Positions 53,373-63,193 are shown, numbered from the stretch's first letter. The stretch: DNA of 64,000 nt from Flavicella marina (GCF_009193215.1 NZ_VYVA01000001.1:806001-870000); one strand, 5' to 3'. The notes: a model not told the origin generated them from the sequence alone. Translations and numbers: made by a program.

Positions 53373-53804
53373 ATGAAAATTCAAATTATCAATAAATCAA
53401 AACACGCACTTCCACATTACGAAACTTTGGCCTCTGCCGGAATGGATTTAAAAGCAAATATTGATGCTGCTATCGTTTTAAAACCACTAGAAAGGGCCAT
53501 CATAAAAACTGGTTTATTTATAGCTTTACCAGTGGGTACAGAAGCACAAGTAAGACCGAGAAGCGGACTAGCTGCAAAAAAAGGAATCACTGTTTTAAAT
53601 AGTCCCGGAACCGTTGATGCTGATTATAGAGGAGAGATTGGCGTGATTTTAGTTAACCTTTCAAACGAAGATTTTACGGTAAACGATGGTGAAAGAATCG
53701 CGCAGTTAGTTATTGCAAAACACGAAAGAGCCGAATGGGTTTCAGTTGACGAACTAGACAAAACTGAAAGAGGATTTGGTGGTTTTGGTAGCACAGGGGT
53801 TTAA
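53373..53804 (+). CDS. dut: Deoxyuridine 5'-triphosphate nucleotidohydrolase
   Basis: 143 aa trimeric dUTPase, cleaving dUTP to dUMP and pyrophosphate. Conserved motifs: [10 protein letters not shown] (1), [12 protein letters not shown] (2), [15 protein letters not shown] (3), [11 protein letters not shown] (4) and the mobile C-terminal [10 protein letters not shown] (5). The start is the ATG at 53373; the open frame begins ten codons earlier at a TTG. The 182-base gap upstream contains no recognisable gene. Confidence 0.97.
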   Translation: MKIQIINKSKHALPHYETLASAGMDLKANIDAAIVLKPLERAIIKTGLFIALPVGTEAQVRPRSGLAAKKGITVLNSPGTVDADYRGEIGVILVNLSNEDFTVNDGERIAQLVIAKHERAEWVSVDELDKTERGFGGFGSTGV

Positions 53805-53852
53805 ATTCTAAGCAATCGATATTTTTTAGCTAAATTAGTGCAAACTCATTTT

Positions 53853-55217
53853 ATGAAAATTATCAAGATTCTTAGTATTGTTATCATTCTCATAGGTTTT
53901 GTTATATATACACAATACCCGAAACTAAATATTATTGCTGGTTATGCTGCAAAAAACATGAGTTCCAATGTCTTTATTGCAAATAGAGCCTTTGATCATG
54001 TACACAACACAGACAATAAAGTTCCTTCAATAAAACTAGCCAAAACCGAAGTAAATAATTCTACAAAAATCACTACTTCAAGTGTCTTCGGAATTCTATC
54101 TAGAAAAGCATTTTTTCGAGAGGGACAGGGTTCAGTTGTAATTGATGATACATTTGATATCCATCAAGAATTTCTAATACCGAAACGAACAAAAAACCCT
54201 TCAACACTTCCCTACCCGTATGGTAGTGCAGAACCAATTGACACTGTATTTTCGAATATAAACTATACACGATTTGAAACTGCCATAGACAGTGCTTTTA
54301 TTGAAAACAACCAAGAGTTTTTAAAAAACACACGTGCAGTTTTAGTGCTATATAGAGGACATTTAATCGCTGAAAAATATGGAGAAGGATTTGACAAAGA
54401 CACTGAATTTTTAGGATGGTCGATGGCTAAAAGTTTATTAGCAACAGTCATCGGAGTTTTAGAACACAAAAAAGGATTTGATATTCATGCCCCTGTATCA
54501 AATTTTTTGCCTTTGGATGATTGGAAAAAAGACAAGCGTTCTGAAATTACAACACATCATTTATTAAAAATGATTAGTGGTTTGGCTTGGGAAGAAGATT
54601 ATACCAAAATTTCTGACGTTACAAAAATGCTCTTTTTAGAAAGAGATATGACACTATCACAAACGAAAAAAGAATTAGAATTTGACCCTGGAAATCATTT
54701 TAACTACTCTTCAGGCACTACAAATGTTTTATCGGGTATACTTAGATCGCAATTTGATTCGCATCAAGAATATTTAGATTTCCCTTATGTCGAATTAATC
54801 GACAAAATAGGTATGAATTCTATGTTGTTTGAAACGGATATGGAAGGAAACTACGTAGGTTCTTCCTATGCATGGGCCACTGCACGAGATTGGGCAAAAT
54901 TAGGCCAGTTGTACCTGAACAATGGTAATTGGAACGGAACACAAATTTTCAATGAAAAATGGGCCGCTTACACCGCAGAACCGACAAAAGCATCTGCAAA
55001 CGAATATGGTGCTCAATTCTGGACCAATAGTGATGGATTTTTACCTGATGCACCAAAAGACATGTACTATGCAGATGGCTATCACGGTCAACGAATTTTT
55101 ATTATTCCTTCTAAAGACCTTGTGATTGTTAGAACAGGATTGACTCATAAAAACAGAACGGGTTCATACGATATTATGAATTCATTGATCAAAGAAATTG
55201 TGGGTTCAATAAATTAG
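53853..55217 (+). CDS. Serine beta-lactamase/esterase-like (class C fold) membrane protein
   Basis: 454 aa from the ATG at 53853 (a GTG five codons upstream is in frame). An N-terminal membrane anchor or signal (ILSIVIILIGFVIYT). The nucleophile motif is SMAKS (about 197-201), the second is YSSGT (about 288) in place of YxN, and HGQR takes the place of the KTG triad. This pattern is typical of EstB and 6-aminohexanoate-hydrolase-like enzymes rather than drug-hydrolysing beta-lactamases. It is probably periplasmic. It ends four bases before glycerate kinase. Confidence 0.9.
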   Translation: MKIIKILSIVIILIGFVIYTQYPKLNIIAGYAAKNMSSNVFIANRAFDHVHNTDNKVPSIKLAKTEVNNSTKITTSSVFGILSRKAFFREGQGSVVIDDTFDIHQEFLIPKRTKNPSTLPYPYGSAEPIDTVFSNINYTRFETAIDSAFIENNQEFLKNTRAVLVLYRGHLIAEKYGEGFDKDTEFLGWSMAKSLLATVIGVLEHKKGFDIHAPVSNFLPLDDWKKDKRSEITTHHLLKMISGLAWEEDYTKISDVTKMLFLERDMTLSQTKKELEFDPGNHFNYSSGTTNVLSGILRSQFDSHQEYLDFPYVELIDKIGMNSMLFETDMEGNYVGSSYAWATARDWAKLGQLYLNNGNWNGTQIFNEKWAAYTAEPTKASANEYGAQFWTNSDGFLPDAPKDMYYADGYHGQRIFIIPSKDLVIVRTGLTHKNRTGSYDIMNSLIKEIVGSIN

Positions 55218-55221
55218 TGTT

Positions 55222-56349
55222 TTGAAAATTGTAATCGCACCAGATAAATTTAAAAGTGCTCTTAGCAGTATAGAATTTTGTTCTATTGTAAAAAAAGGCA
55301 TCCAAACTCATCTTCCACAAGCCAAAGTCATTTCTTGCCCTCTTGCCGACGGTGGAGATGGAAGCCTTGATATAATTGAATTTAATCTAGTATCAGAACG
55401 CATCACCAAACCTGTTCACGACCCATTATTTGACGATATTTCTGCTACTTACCTGATTGATAAAAATACAAAAACTGCTTATATAGAAATGGCAGAAGCA
55501 TCGGGTTTAAAACTCTTGAAGAAAGAAGCGTACAATTGTAAAAAAGCTTCAACCTTTGGGACTGGAGAACTGATTTTAGACGCCATAAATAGAGACGTCA
55601 AACATATCTATTTATTTATTGGTGGTAGCGCTACGAATGATGCAGGAATAGGCATGGCTGCCGCTTTGGGTTATAAATTTTTAGATAAAAACAAACAACC
55701 TTTACTACCTATCGGAGAAAACCTCGAATATCTCAGCTACATAGATACCACTGAGGCAATAGAGAGATTAAAAAACGTATCTTTTTCTGTGGCCTGTGAT
55801 GTTTCTAATCCCCTATATGGCGAAAATGGAGCAGCACATGTTTACGCTTCCCAAAAGGGCGCTACTAAGTTAGATATTGAAGCATTAGATAGAGGACTCG
55901 TTAACTTCAATAAAGTTGTAGAAAATCAATTTCAGCAAAACATGCAAGAGATAAAAGGAGGAGGTGCGGCAGGTGGACTCGGAGCAGGTGCAGTACTATT
56001 TTTAAACGCTACAATTGTATCAGGTACTGAATACTTGTTAAAAGTATCAAACTTTGAAGAAAACATACAACAAGCAGATTGGGTGATTACAGGCGAAGGA
56101 AAACTAGACAACCAAACCTTGTCGGGTAAAACCCTATCTGGAGTTATCGAAAAGTCAAAACGACAAAAGATTCCTGTCGCTATATTTTGCGGTATTAATT
56201 CACTTACACAAACCGAACTCGAAACACTAGAAATTGATTATTTAGTTGCCATATCTAAAAAAGAAATCACCCTTGAAGATGCCATAAAAAATAGCAAGCA
56301 CAATCTTCTAAAAGCAACGGAAGATTTTTGCAAACAGCTTATTCGATAA
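55222..56349 (+). CDS. glxK: Glycerate kinase
   Basis: 375 aa of the GlxK/GarK family, making 2- or 3-phosphoglycerate from glycerate. The family start KIVIAPDKFKSALSS begins directly at a TTG codon; there is no in-frame ATG or GTG upstream before the previous gene's stop, so TTG initiation is real. Further motifs are SCPLADGGDGSLDI, IGGSATNDAGIGMAAALG and KGGGAAGGLGAGAVLFL, and DWVITGEGKLDNQTLSGK near the C-terminus. It lies four bases after the beta-lactamase-like gene and is probably co-transcribed. Confidence 0.95.
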   Translation: MKIVIAPDKFKSALSSIEFCSIVKKGIQTHLPQAKVISCPLADGGDGSLDIIEFNLVSERITKPVHDPLFDDISATYLIDKNTKTAYIEMAEASGLKLLKKEAYNCKKASTFGTGELILDAINRDVKHIYLFIGGSATNDAGIGMAAALGYKFLDKNKQPLLPIGENLEYLSYIDTTEAIERLKNVSFSVACDVSNPLYGENGAAHVYASQKGATKLDIEALDRGLVNFNKVVENQFQQNMQEIKGGGAAGGLGAGAVLFLNATIVSGTEYLLKVSNFEENIQQADWVITGEGKLDNQTLSGKTLSGVIEKSKRQKIPVAIFCGINSLTQTELETLEIDYLVAISKKEITLEDAIKNSKHNLLKATEDFCKQLIR

Positions 56350-56364
56350 ACTCTCAAAAGAACC

Positions 56365-56372
56365 TATCTTTG
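56365..56372 (+). promoter_or_regulatory. -7 element of the PhzF-family gene
   Basis: TATCTTTG (TAnnTTTG), 19 bases before the ATG at 56391 and 16 bases after the glycerate kinase stop. Confidence 0.45.
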
Positions 56373-56390
56373 ATGTAAATCTAAACCGCT

Positions 56391-57179
56391 ATGAAACAAA
56401 CACTTTATCAAATAGACGCATTTACTGACTCAACATTTGGAGGAAACCCTGCAGCCGTATGCATTTTGAATGAATGGCTAGAAGACTCTCTAATGCAAAA
56501 AATTGCGCTGGAAAATAATTTGTCTGAAACTGCATTTGCAGTTAAAAAAAATGGTCTCTATGAGATTCGATGGTTTACTCCAACAGTTGAAATTGATTTA
56601 TGTGGACATGCGACCCTAGCCACAGCATTTGTTTTGTTCAGATATTTCGAAACCGATAAAAAAATAATTGAACTTATTTCGCACCGAAGCGGAACATTAA
56701 AGGTAACTCTAGAAAATACGGGAAAGCTAACTTTAGACTTCCCCATAGACGTACCTAAAATAACCGATGAGAATCTAGCATTAAACAACGCGATTGGTAA
56801 AACTCCAAAAAAATCATTTAAAAGTACTTTTGATTATATGTTGGTCTATGACTCGCAAAAAGAAATAGAAAGTATACAACCTGATTTAAACGCGTTGTCT
56901 AAAATTGAAACGAGAGGAGTTATCGTTACGAGTCCTGGAAAAAATGTCGATTTCGTTTCGAGATATTTTGCACCTGCTTCTGGCATTGATGAAGATCCGG
57001 TAACAGGTTCTGCACACTGCACACTTACACCATATTGGAAAGAGCGCCTAAACAAAGAAAACCTTACTGCAAAACAAGTATCTAAAAGAGGTGGTGAGCT
57101 TTCATGTAAACTGAAAGAAGACAGAGTCTATATTTCTGGAAAATGTGTCCTCTATATGATTGGAGAAATCTATTTATAA
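56391..57179 (+). CDS. PhzF family isomerase/epimerase-like protein
   Basis: 262 aa of the PhzF/DapF-fold family. N-terminal QIDAFTDSTFGGNPAAVCIL, catalytic glutamate segment NNLSETAFAVKK (Glu46 in the usual place), the ligand motif DLCGHATLATAFVLF and the second-half GIDEDPVTGSAHCTLTPYW. The phenazine enzyme is an isomerase, but most members have unknown substrates and no phenazine genes are present. It has its own promoter and a terminator shared with convergent sufD. Confidence 0.92.
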   Translation: MKQTLYQIDAFTDSTFGGNPAAVCILNEWLEDSLMQKIALENNLSETAFAVKKNGLYEIRWFTPTVEIDLCGHATLATAFVLFRYFETDKKIIELISHRSGTLKVTLENTGKLTLDFPIDVPKITDENLALNNAIGKTPKKSFKSTFDYMLVYDSQKEIESIQPDLNALSKIETRGVIVTSPGKNVDFVSRYFAPASGIDEDPVTGSAHCTLTPYWKERLNKENLTAKQVSKRGGELSCKLKEDRVYISGKCVLYMIGEIYL

Positions 57180-57181
57180 AC

Positions 57182-57214
57182 AAAAAAGCGAACCATATTT
57201 GGTCCGCTTTTTTT
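57182..57214. terminator. Bidirectional terminator between the PhzF gene and sufD
   Basis: AGCG-A-ACCA, a four-base loop, TGGT-C-CGCT: a nine-position stem with one A-C mismatch, flanked by A and T runs on each side, between convergent genes. Confidence 0.75.
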
Positions 57215-57232
57215 ATATCTTAAATCAATCGA

Positions 57233-58555
57233 TTACAAATCAAAACCGATTTTCACATCTAATTTCTTTGCGATAATTTCGTTGATTTTTGTTTTCAATT
57301 CTGGAATTTTCACATCTTTCAACGCATCATTCGAAAAGGCATACATCAACAAAGCTTTCGCCTCCTTTTTTGGAATACCACGTTGTTGCATGTAAAACAA
57401 TGCACTTTCATCTAATTGACCGATTGTACAACCATGAGAACATTTTACGTCATCAGCAAAAATTTCTAATTGTGGTTTCGAATTCACAGATGCTTTATCA
57501 CTAACAACCACATTGTTGTTTTGTTGGTAAGCATTGATCTTTTGAGCCGCTTGTTCTACAATAACTTTACCGTTAAATACTCCGGTCGAATTGCCATCAT
57601 AAATTCCTTTATACATTTCATGAGACTCACAGTTAGGTGCTTTGTGCTCAACCAACGTATGATTATCTACATGCTGCTTTCCATTCAAAATAGAAATTCC
57701 ATTCATATGAGAAACACAGTGCTCTCCATTTTGATAAAACTCTAAATTATTACGTGTCAACTTACCTCCAAATGAAAAAGTATGTACAGAACCTACACTG
57801 TCTCTTTGTTGAGAAACGAATGTACTATCTATTAGAGAAGCCGTTTCAACATCGTTCTGCATTTTATACACATCAACAATCCCTCTTTTATTTACAAAAA
57901 CTTCAGTTACAGAATTTGTAAGTGTCGTATTAGATGTCAAACTTTGATGACGTTCGATAATTTGAACATGTGCATTTTCACCAACAATTACAAGATTTCT
58001 AGGCTGAATCAAGATTTCTTGCTCGTTCCCTGTTGAAAAATTAATAATTTGAATCGGCTTTGGCACTACTTTATTCTTCGGAATATTGATATAAGCCCCC
58101 TCATGAGAAAAAGCAGTATTCAAATCAGAAAGACTATTTTTTTCACCAGCTAGTTTGTTAAAGTATGCATCGATAACCATTTTGTATTTAGGTTTTGTCA
58201 ATGCAGAAGACATCACACAGATATCTAAACCGTCGTGTGTTGTTTCAGATAAAAACGAACTAAACTTTCCGTCAATAAAAACAAGATTGTAACAATCTGT
58301 TTCATTAACAAAATATTTTTTTACATCCTTATATGCTAAAGTTTCTTCACTTTTAGGAAACACATTATAATCGTGTTTCAATATGGCATTTAAGCTTGTA
58401 TATTTCCATTCCTCGTCTTTTTTGGTAGGAAAACCCTTGCTCTCAAAATCGCTAAATGCTTTCGAGCGAATATCGTGAACTGTTGAGTCGATATCTACCT
58501 CAACCTTATTTTCAAAGGCCAAAAAAGAGGATACTAATTTTTCTTTTAATTCCAT
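57233..58555 (-). CDS. sufD: Fe-S cluster assembly protein SufD
   Basis: 440 aa with the SufBD beta-helix: NNLEFYQNGEHCVSHMNG, GVFNGKVIVEQAAQKINAYQ and the C-terminal EIFADDVKCSHGCTIGQLDE with FYMQQRGI. It partners SufB and SufC in the scaffold complex that builds Fe-S clusters. It is the last gene of the operon, ten bases after sufC, and ends at a terminator. The cysteine desulfurase gene sufS that often follows in this phylum is not here. Confidence 0.96.
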   Translation of the reverse strand: MELKEKLVSSFLAFENKVEVDIDSTVHDIRSKAFSDFESKGFPTKKDEEWKYTSLNAILKHDYNVFPKSEETLAYKDVKKYFVNETDCYNLVFIDGKFSSFLSETTHDGLDICVMSSALTKPKYKMVIDAYFNKLAGEKNSLSDLNTAFSHEGAYINIPKNKVVPKPIQIINFSTGNEQEILIQPRNLVIVGENAHVQIIERHQSLTSNTTLTNSVTEVFVNKRGIVDVYKMQNDVETASLIDSTFVSQQRDSVGSVHTFSFGGKLTRNNLEFYQNGEHCVSHMNGISILNGKQHVDNHTLVEHKAPNCESHEMYKGIYDGNSTGVFNGKVIVEQAAQKINAYQQNNNVVVSDKASVNSKPQLEIFADDVKCSHGCTIGQLDESALFYMQQRGIPKKEAKALLMYAFSNDALKDVKIPELKTKINEIIAKKLDVKIGFDL

Positions 58556-58565
58556 TTTTTTGAAA

Positions 58566-59318
58566 TTATGCGTTCAACTCTTCTTTGATCCAATCGTATC
58601 CTTTCTCTTCTAATTCTAAAGCCAATTCTTTGGTACCTGACTTAACAATTTTTCCATCATGCAATACATGAACAAAATCTGGAACGATATAATCTAACAG
58701 ACGTTGGTAATGCGTAATTACGATCACTGCATTGTCTTTAGATTTTAATTTGTTTACTCCGTTTGCAACGATACGTAACGCATCGATATCTAAACCTGAA
58801 TCCGTTTCATCTAAAATGGCCAATTTAGGCTCTAACATCGCCATTTGAAAAATCTCATTTCTCTTTTTCTCACCTCCAGAAAACCCTTCGTTTAATGAAC
58901 GTGATAAGAACTTTCTATCAATTTCTAACAACTCAGATTTTTCGCGAATTTTTTTCAATAAATCTTTTGCTGGTAATTCTTCTAAACCTTGTGCTTTTCT
59001 AGACTCGTTGATAGAAGATTTGATAAAGTTTGTCACCGTAACACCAGGGATTTCTACTGGATATTGGAATGACAAAAACACACCTGCATGTGCTCTTTCT
59101 TCAGGAGCTAATTCACTGATGTCTTCTCCGTTCAATTCAATAGACCCACCTGTAACTTCATATTCTTCTTTACCTGCAATAACAGAAGCCATCGTACTTT
59201 TACCCGCACCATTAGGACCCATAATTGCATGTACTTCACCTGCTTTAACTTCGATATTCAATCCTTTCAAGATTTCTTTATCTTCTATTCTTGCCTGTAA
59301 ATTCTCAATCTTTAACAT
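58566..59318 (-). CDS. sufC: Fe-S cluster assembly ATPase SufC
   Basis: 250 aa ABC ATPase. Walker A GPNGAGKST (about 34-42), signature GFSGGEKKRNE (about 145), Walker B LAILDETDSGLD, and H-loop VIVITHYQRLL. It drives conformational change of the SufBD scaffold. Lies between sufB (59 bases upstream) and sufD (ten bases downstream). Confidence 0.98.
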   Translation of the reverse strand: MLKIENLQARIEDKEILKGLNIEVKAGEVHAIMGPNGAGKSTMASVIAGKEEYEVTGGSIELNGEDISELAPEERAHAGVFLSFQYPVEIPGVTVTNFIKSSINESRKAQGLEELPAKDLLKKIREKSELLEIDRKFLSRSLNEGFSGGEKKRNEIFQMAMLEPKLAILDETDSGLDIDALRIVANGVNKLKSKDNAVIVITHYQRLLDYIVPDFVHVLHDGKIVKSGTKELALELEEKGYDWIKEELNA

Positions 59319-59377
59319 CTTGATTTGTATTTTTAGCCTTTCGGACTTTTAATTTCTTATTTAATTGTTTGTAACTA

Positions 59378-60826
59378 TTATCCAACAGATCCTTCAAGAC
59401 TGATTTCTAATAATTTTTGTGCTTCAACGGCAAACTCCATTGGTAATTTATTCAATACATCTTTACTGAAACCGTTCACAATTAATGCAATCGCTTTTTC
59501 AGTATCTATACCTCTTTGATTACAGTAAAACAATTGGTCTTCACCAATTTTACTAGTAGTCGCTTCATGCTCTACTTGTGCAGTAGAATTTTTAGCTTCT
59601 ATATAAGGAAATGTATGTGCACCGCATTGATCTCCCATCAACAAAGAATCACATTGTGAGAAATTACGTGCGTTGGCAGCTCTTGAATTGATTTGCACCA
59701 ATCCTCTGTAACTGTTTTGAGATTTACCTGCCGAGATTCCTTTTGAAATAATAGTACTCTTGGTATTCTTACCAATGTGTATCATTTTTGTTCCGGTGTC
59801 AGCTTGTTGATAGTTATTGGTAACTGCTATCGAATAAAACTCTCCAACCGAATTGTTTCCTTTTAAGATACAAGACGGGTATTTCCAAGTAACAGCAGAA
59901 CCTGTTTCAACCTGTGTCCAAGAAATTTTAGCATTGGTTTCGCAAATACCTCTTTTGGTTACAAAATTATAGACCCCACCGCTTCCTTCTTTATCTCCAG
60001 GGAACCAGTTTTGAACTGTAGAATATTTGATCTCGGCATCGTCTAAAGCGATCAACTCAACTACTGCTGCGTGCAATTGATTTTCATCACGAGCTGGAGC
60101 AGTACATCCTTCTAAATAACTTACATAACTGCTTTCATCAGCAATCAGCAAAGTACGCTCAAATTGTCCGGTACCACCTTCGTTAATTCTAAAGTAGGTT
60201 GATAATTCCATTGGACATTTAACCCCTTTTGGAATATAACAAAACGAACCGTCAGTAAAAACCGCAGAATTTAAAGCCGCATAAAAGTTATCTGTTTTTG
60301 GAACTACTGTTCCCATATATTTCTTCACCAATTCAGGATGCTCTTGAATAGCTTCTGATATTGGCATAAAAATAATCCCTTTTTCTGCTAATGTTTTTTT
60401 GAAGGTTGTTGCTACAGAGACAGAATCAACTACAATATCAACTGCAACTCCTTGTAATTTCTTTTGTTCATCTACAGAAATACCAAGTTTTTTATACATC
60501 TCTAACAACTCTGGATCAACATCATCTAGGGTTTTGTTCGGATCTGCTTTTTTAGGAGCTGAATAATAACTGATCGCTTGAAAATCTGGTTTTTCGTAAC
60601 GAACATTTGCCCATTCAGGCTCTTCCATTTGTTCCCAAATTCTGAATGCGTCTAAACGCCACTCAGTCATCCATTCTGGCTCATTCTTTTTCTTAGAAAT
60701 TGCACGAATTACATCTTCATTTAGACCAATAGGAAACGTTTCCGATTCAATATCTGTGTAAAAACCATACTCATATTCTTGAGTTTCTAGTTCTTTTTTT
60801 AAATCGTCTTCTGTATACTTTGACAT
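59378..60826 (-). CDS. sufB: Fe-S cluster assembly scaffold SufB
   Basis: 482 aa. Conserved blocks: [58 protein letters not shown] and the C-terminal [20 protein letters not shown] with [13 protein letters not shown]. Cysteine and glutamate residues in the C-terminal core are where cluster assembly begins. It follows the SufA-type gene by 30 bases. Confidence 0.98.
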   Translation of the reverse strand: MSKYTEDDLKKELETQEYEYGFYTDIESETFPIGLNEDVIRAISKKKNEPEWMTEWRLDAFRIWEQMEEPEWANVRYEKPDFQAISYYSAPKKADPNKTLDDVDPELLEMYKKLGISVDEQKKLQGVAVDIVVDSVSVATTFKKTLAEKGIIFMPISEAIQEHPELVKKYMGTVVPKTDNFYAALNSAVFTDGSFCYIPKGVKCPMELSTYFRINEGGTGQFERTLLIADESSYVSYLEGCTAPARDENQLHAAVVELIALDDAEIKYSTVQNWFPGDKEGSGGVYNFVTKRGICETNAKISWTQVETGSAVTWKYPSCILKGNNSVGEFYSIAVTNNYQQADTGTKMIHIGKNTKSTIISKGISAGKSQNSYRGLVQINSRAANARNFSQCDSLLMGDQCGAHTFPYIEAKNSTAQVEHEATTSKIGEDQLFYCNQRGIDTEKAIALIVNGFSKDVLNKLPMEFAVEAQKLLEISLEGSVG

Positions 60827-60856
60827 GATTAATTTAGTATTAAAAAAGTTAATAAG

Positions 60857-61186
60857 TTAAAGAGAAAACGACTCTCCACAACCGCAAGTTCTACTTGCAT
60901 TTGGGTTGTTAAAAACAAAACCGGTACCGTTTAATCCTCCAGAATACTCTAAAGTAGTACCTACTAGGTATAAGAAACTCTTTTTGTCAACAATAATTTT
61001 CACTCCATTGTCTTCAAAAACTTTGTCTTCTTCGCTTGAATTTTTATCAAAATTTAGATCGTAAGACAAACCTGAGCACCCACCACTTTTAACGCCAACT
61101 CTAACAAAATCAGTAGCAGAATCGTATCCGTCATCTGCCATCAACTCGACAACTTTCTTTTTTGCTATGTCTGAAACTTTTATCAT
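60857..61186 (-). CDS. sufA: A-type Fe-S carrier (SufA/IscA/ErpA)
   Basis: 109 aa. The three A-type cysteines are in SGGCSGLSYDL (Cys37) and CGCGESF near the C-terminus. Such proteins carry a cluster or iron from the SufBCD scaffold to targets. It is the first gene of the sufABCD operon, so the name sufA is used; IscA and ErpA cannot be separated on sequence alone. A promoter element lies 30 bases upstream. Confidence 0.93.
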   Translation of the reverse strand: MIKVSDIAKKKVVELMADDGYDSATDFVRVGVKSGGCSGLSYDLNFDKNSSEEDKVFEDNGVKIIVDKKSFLYLVGTTLEYSGGLNGTGFVFNNPNASRTCGCGESFSL

Positions 61187-61215
61187 AATTAAACTCTTAG
61201 CTTATTAAGTGTTTG

Positions 61216-61223
61216 CAAAGATA
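61216..61223 (-). promoter_or_regulatory. -7 element of the suf operon with overlapping TTTGCAAA repeats
   Basis: Minus strand TATCTTTG (TAnnTTTG), 30 bases before the sufA ATG. Two identical palindromes, TTTGCAAA at 61212-61219 and 61227-61234, lie 15 bases apart and overlap the element. They could be operator half-sites for a regulator. The same octamer also occurs at the metE promoter, so part of it may just be the preferred -7 context. Confidence 0.5.
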
Positions 61224-61369
61224 CAATTTGCAAACCGCATTTAGAACAATTCTAACTTGTATTTATTTATATACCAATAGAGGTTCTTTATATGGAAAAC
61301 TTACAGCGAAAAACAAAAAATCCGATTTCTACAAACATGTAAAAACCGGAATTCAATTATCTGAATAAA

Positions 61370-61900
61370 TTACCATCGGTATGTGAGACCGATAAAACTG
61401 CTTAAACGCCAGGGATCTTCTTCGTCATAACGAACAACCAAATCGGTTCTATACTTCAAATTACCCAAAAATGTTAGCCCTAAATTTTTATTAAAAAAAT
61501 AACGAAACTCTCCATTAAGCTCAAAAAAGTTCTCTTTTACATCGAGTTCTTTTCGAACAATAACACCAAAACCTGGACCTATCGCAAATTCCCATCGATT
61601 AAATCTATTTTGTGAATCTTTGATTAAGAATAAATAATTTACCCCAACCCCTAATGCTCCATAACTGATGGCATCAAAAGTTTCTAAAAACAAAGTATAC
61701 TCCATGTGTTTTCTTCGATGCGCAAATCGAAACAGCAAATTCCATTCACCTTCTTCACTTGTTTCGTAAGGTCCTAACAATTTCATTTTTGGATCATAGC
61801 CCAAAGAAACACGAAAATCCTTTTCTTTTTGAGCAAAGGAAGTTCTGTTTAGAAATAGAAAAAGTAGGCAAAAAATAAAAATACTTTTGAAGGGTTTCAT
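61370..61900 (-). CDS. Secreted/outer-membrane beta-barrel-like protein, unknown
   Basis: 176 aa with a signal peptide to about residue 23 (NRTSFAQ). The mature protein has alternating hydrophobic and charged strands (GALGVGVNYLFL, WEFAIGPGFGVIVR, LGLTFLGNLKYRTDLVVRYD) and ends in an aromatic strand (SSFIGLTYRW), as small outer-membrane barrels do. No family recognised. It is divergent from thiL with 157 bases between; no strong promoter motif was found. Confidence 0.78.
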   Translation of the reverse strand: MKPFKSIFIFCLLFLFLNRTSFAQKEKDFRVSLGYDPKMKLLGPYETSEEGEWNLLFRFAHRRKHMEYTLFLETFDAISYGALGVGVNYLFLIKDSQNRFNRWEFAIGPGFGVIVRKELDVKENFFELNGEFRYFFNKNLGLTFLGNLKYRTDLVVRYDEEDPWRLSSFIGLTYRW

Positions 61901-62057
61901 AGCTTAGAAGGTTTAGTTGTTTGCACTGTTTCTAAAGTAGTTATTAAAAACTAAAATTCAAAACACGAGTTGAAGCGTTAATAAAAATTCATTTCATCAC
62001 TTAAATTGGGTAAACTCGAAAAAAAGCAAGATTTTTGCAATTCGAAAACTAAAAACA

Positions 62058-63116
62058 ATGTTAGAAGATAAAACACCCAACAAAACGAGTTTGGCTGAAT
62101 TAGGAGAATTTGGTTTGATCAAACATTTAACGGAGCATTTTACAATCTCCCGTGAGTCTACAGAAAAAGGCATCGGAGATGACGCTGCGGTCATAGATCA
62201 TAACGAACTAAAAACTCTTGTTACTACCGATTTATTAGTAGAAGGCATTCATTTTAATTTGATGTACATGCCACTAAAACATTTAGGATACAAATCGGTC
62301 ATGGTAAATTTATCTGATGTGTATGCCATGAATGGTGAAGCCACTCAAATCACAGTTTCTATTGCGGTTTCAAACCGTTTTCCTTTAGAGGCTTTGGAAG
62401 AGCTGTATGCAGGGATTCAATTGGCGTGTAAAACATACAACGTTGATTTAATTGGGGGAGACACTACTTCATCTCAAACTGGATTGTTGATCAGTGTAAC
62501 TGCTTTAGGAACCGCTAAAAAAGAAGATATTGTTTACCGCAATAATGCAAAACCAAACGATCTATTGGTTGTAACAGGCGACCTTGGTGCTGCGTATTTA
62601 GGATTGCAAGTTCTAGAAAGAGAACGTAAAGTTTTTGAAGTAAACCCAAATGCACAACCCGATTTAGACCAATACACATACTTGGTTGAAAGACAATTAA
62701 AACCTGAAGCAAGAAAAGACATTCCTAAGCTTTTAAAAGATCTTGGAGTCTTGCCAACTAGTATGATTGATATTTCAGATGGACTGTCATCAGAGGTGAT
62801 TCACTTGTGCAAAAACTCTGAAGTTGGTTGCAATGTTTTCGAAGACAAACTACCTTTAGACCCTCAAGTAATTTCTACAGCTGAAGAGTTCAATATGGAC
62901 AGTACCATGATTGCACTAAACGGTGGTGAAGATTACGAATTGTTGTTCACCATTTCTCAAGACGACTTTGAAAAAATAAAAGCAAATCCACATTTCTCAA
63001 TCATCGGGCATATGACCGAAAAAAATGAAGGTATCAATTTGGTGACACGTGCAAATCAAAAAATGGAATTAACTGCACAAGGTTGGGATGCTATGTTGAA
63101 AAAAGAAAAGGAATAA
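62058..63116 (+). CDS. thiL: Thiamine-monophosphate kinase
   Basis: 352 aa, phosphorylating thiamine phosphate to the diphosphate cofactor. Metal and ATP residues lie in GIGDDAAVI (about 40-48), LVTTDLLVEGIHF, VMVNLSDVYAMNG and DLIGGDTTSSQTGLLISVTALG, shortened. MIDISDGLSSEVIHLC (about 236) and ALNGGEDYELLFTI (about 288) are the C-terminal signatures. Slightly longer than E. coli ThiL (325). It is monocistronic, convergent with the sulfatase. Confidence 0.96.
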   Translation: MLEDKTPNKTSLAELGEFGLIKHLTEHFTISRESTEKGIGDDAAVIDHNELKTLVTTDLLVEGIHFNLMYMPLKHLGYKSVMVNLSDVYAMNGEATQITVSIAVSNRFPLEALEELYAGIQLACKTYNVDLIGGDTTSSQTGLLISVTALGTAKKEDIVYRNNAKPNDLLVVTGDLGAAYLGLQVLERERKVFEVNPNAQPDLDQYTYLVERQLKPEARKDIPKLLKDLGVLPTSMIDISDGLSSEVIHLCKNSEVGCNVFEDKLPLDPQVISTAEEFNMDSTMIALNGGEDYELLFTISQDDFEKIKANPHFSIIGHMTEKNEGINLVTRANQKMELTAQGWDAMLKKEKE

Positions 63117-63139
63117 TACCCTTTTTCATTTTTAAAAAC

Positions 63140-63176
63140 AAAAAGTACCCTTCGACAAACGAAGGGTACTTTTTTT
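63140..63176. terminator. Bidirectional terminator between thiL and the sulfatase
   Basis: Perfect 15-bp stem AAAAAGTACCCTTCG / CGAAGGGTACTTTTT with loop ACAAA, 24 bases after the thiL stop and flanked by A and T runs. Confidence 0.92.
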
Positions 63177-63193
63177 AAAACCATTTTCTCTAA

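Noticed and set aside
53853-55217. Antibiotic-resistance beta-lactamase
   Set aside because: Has SMAKS but YSS and HGQ in place of YxN and KTG; this is the esterase/EstB-like pattern, so no resistance function is claimed.
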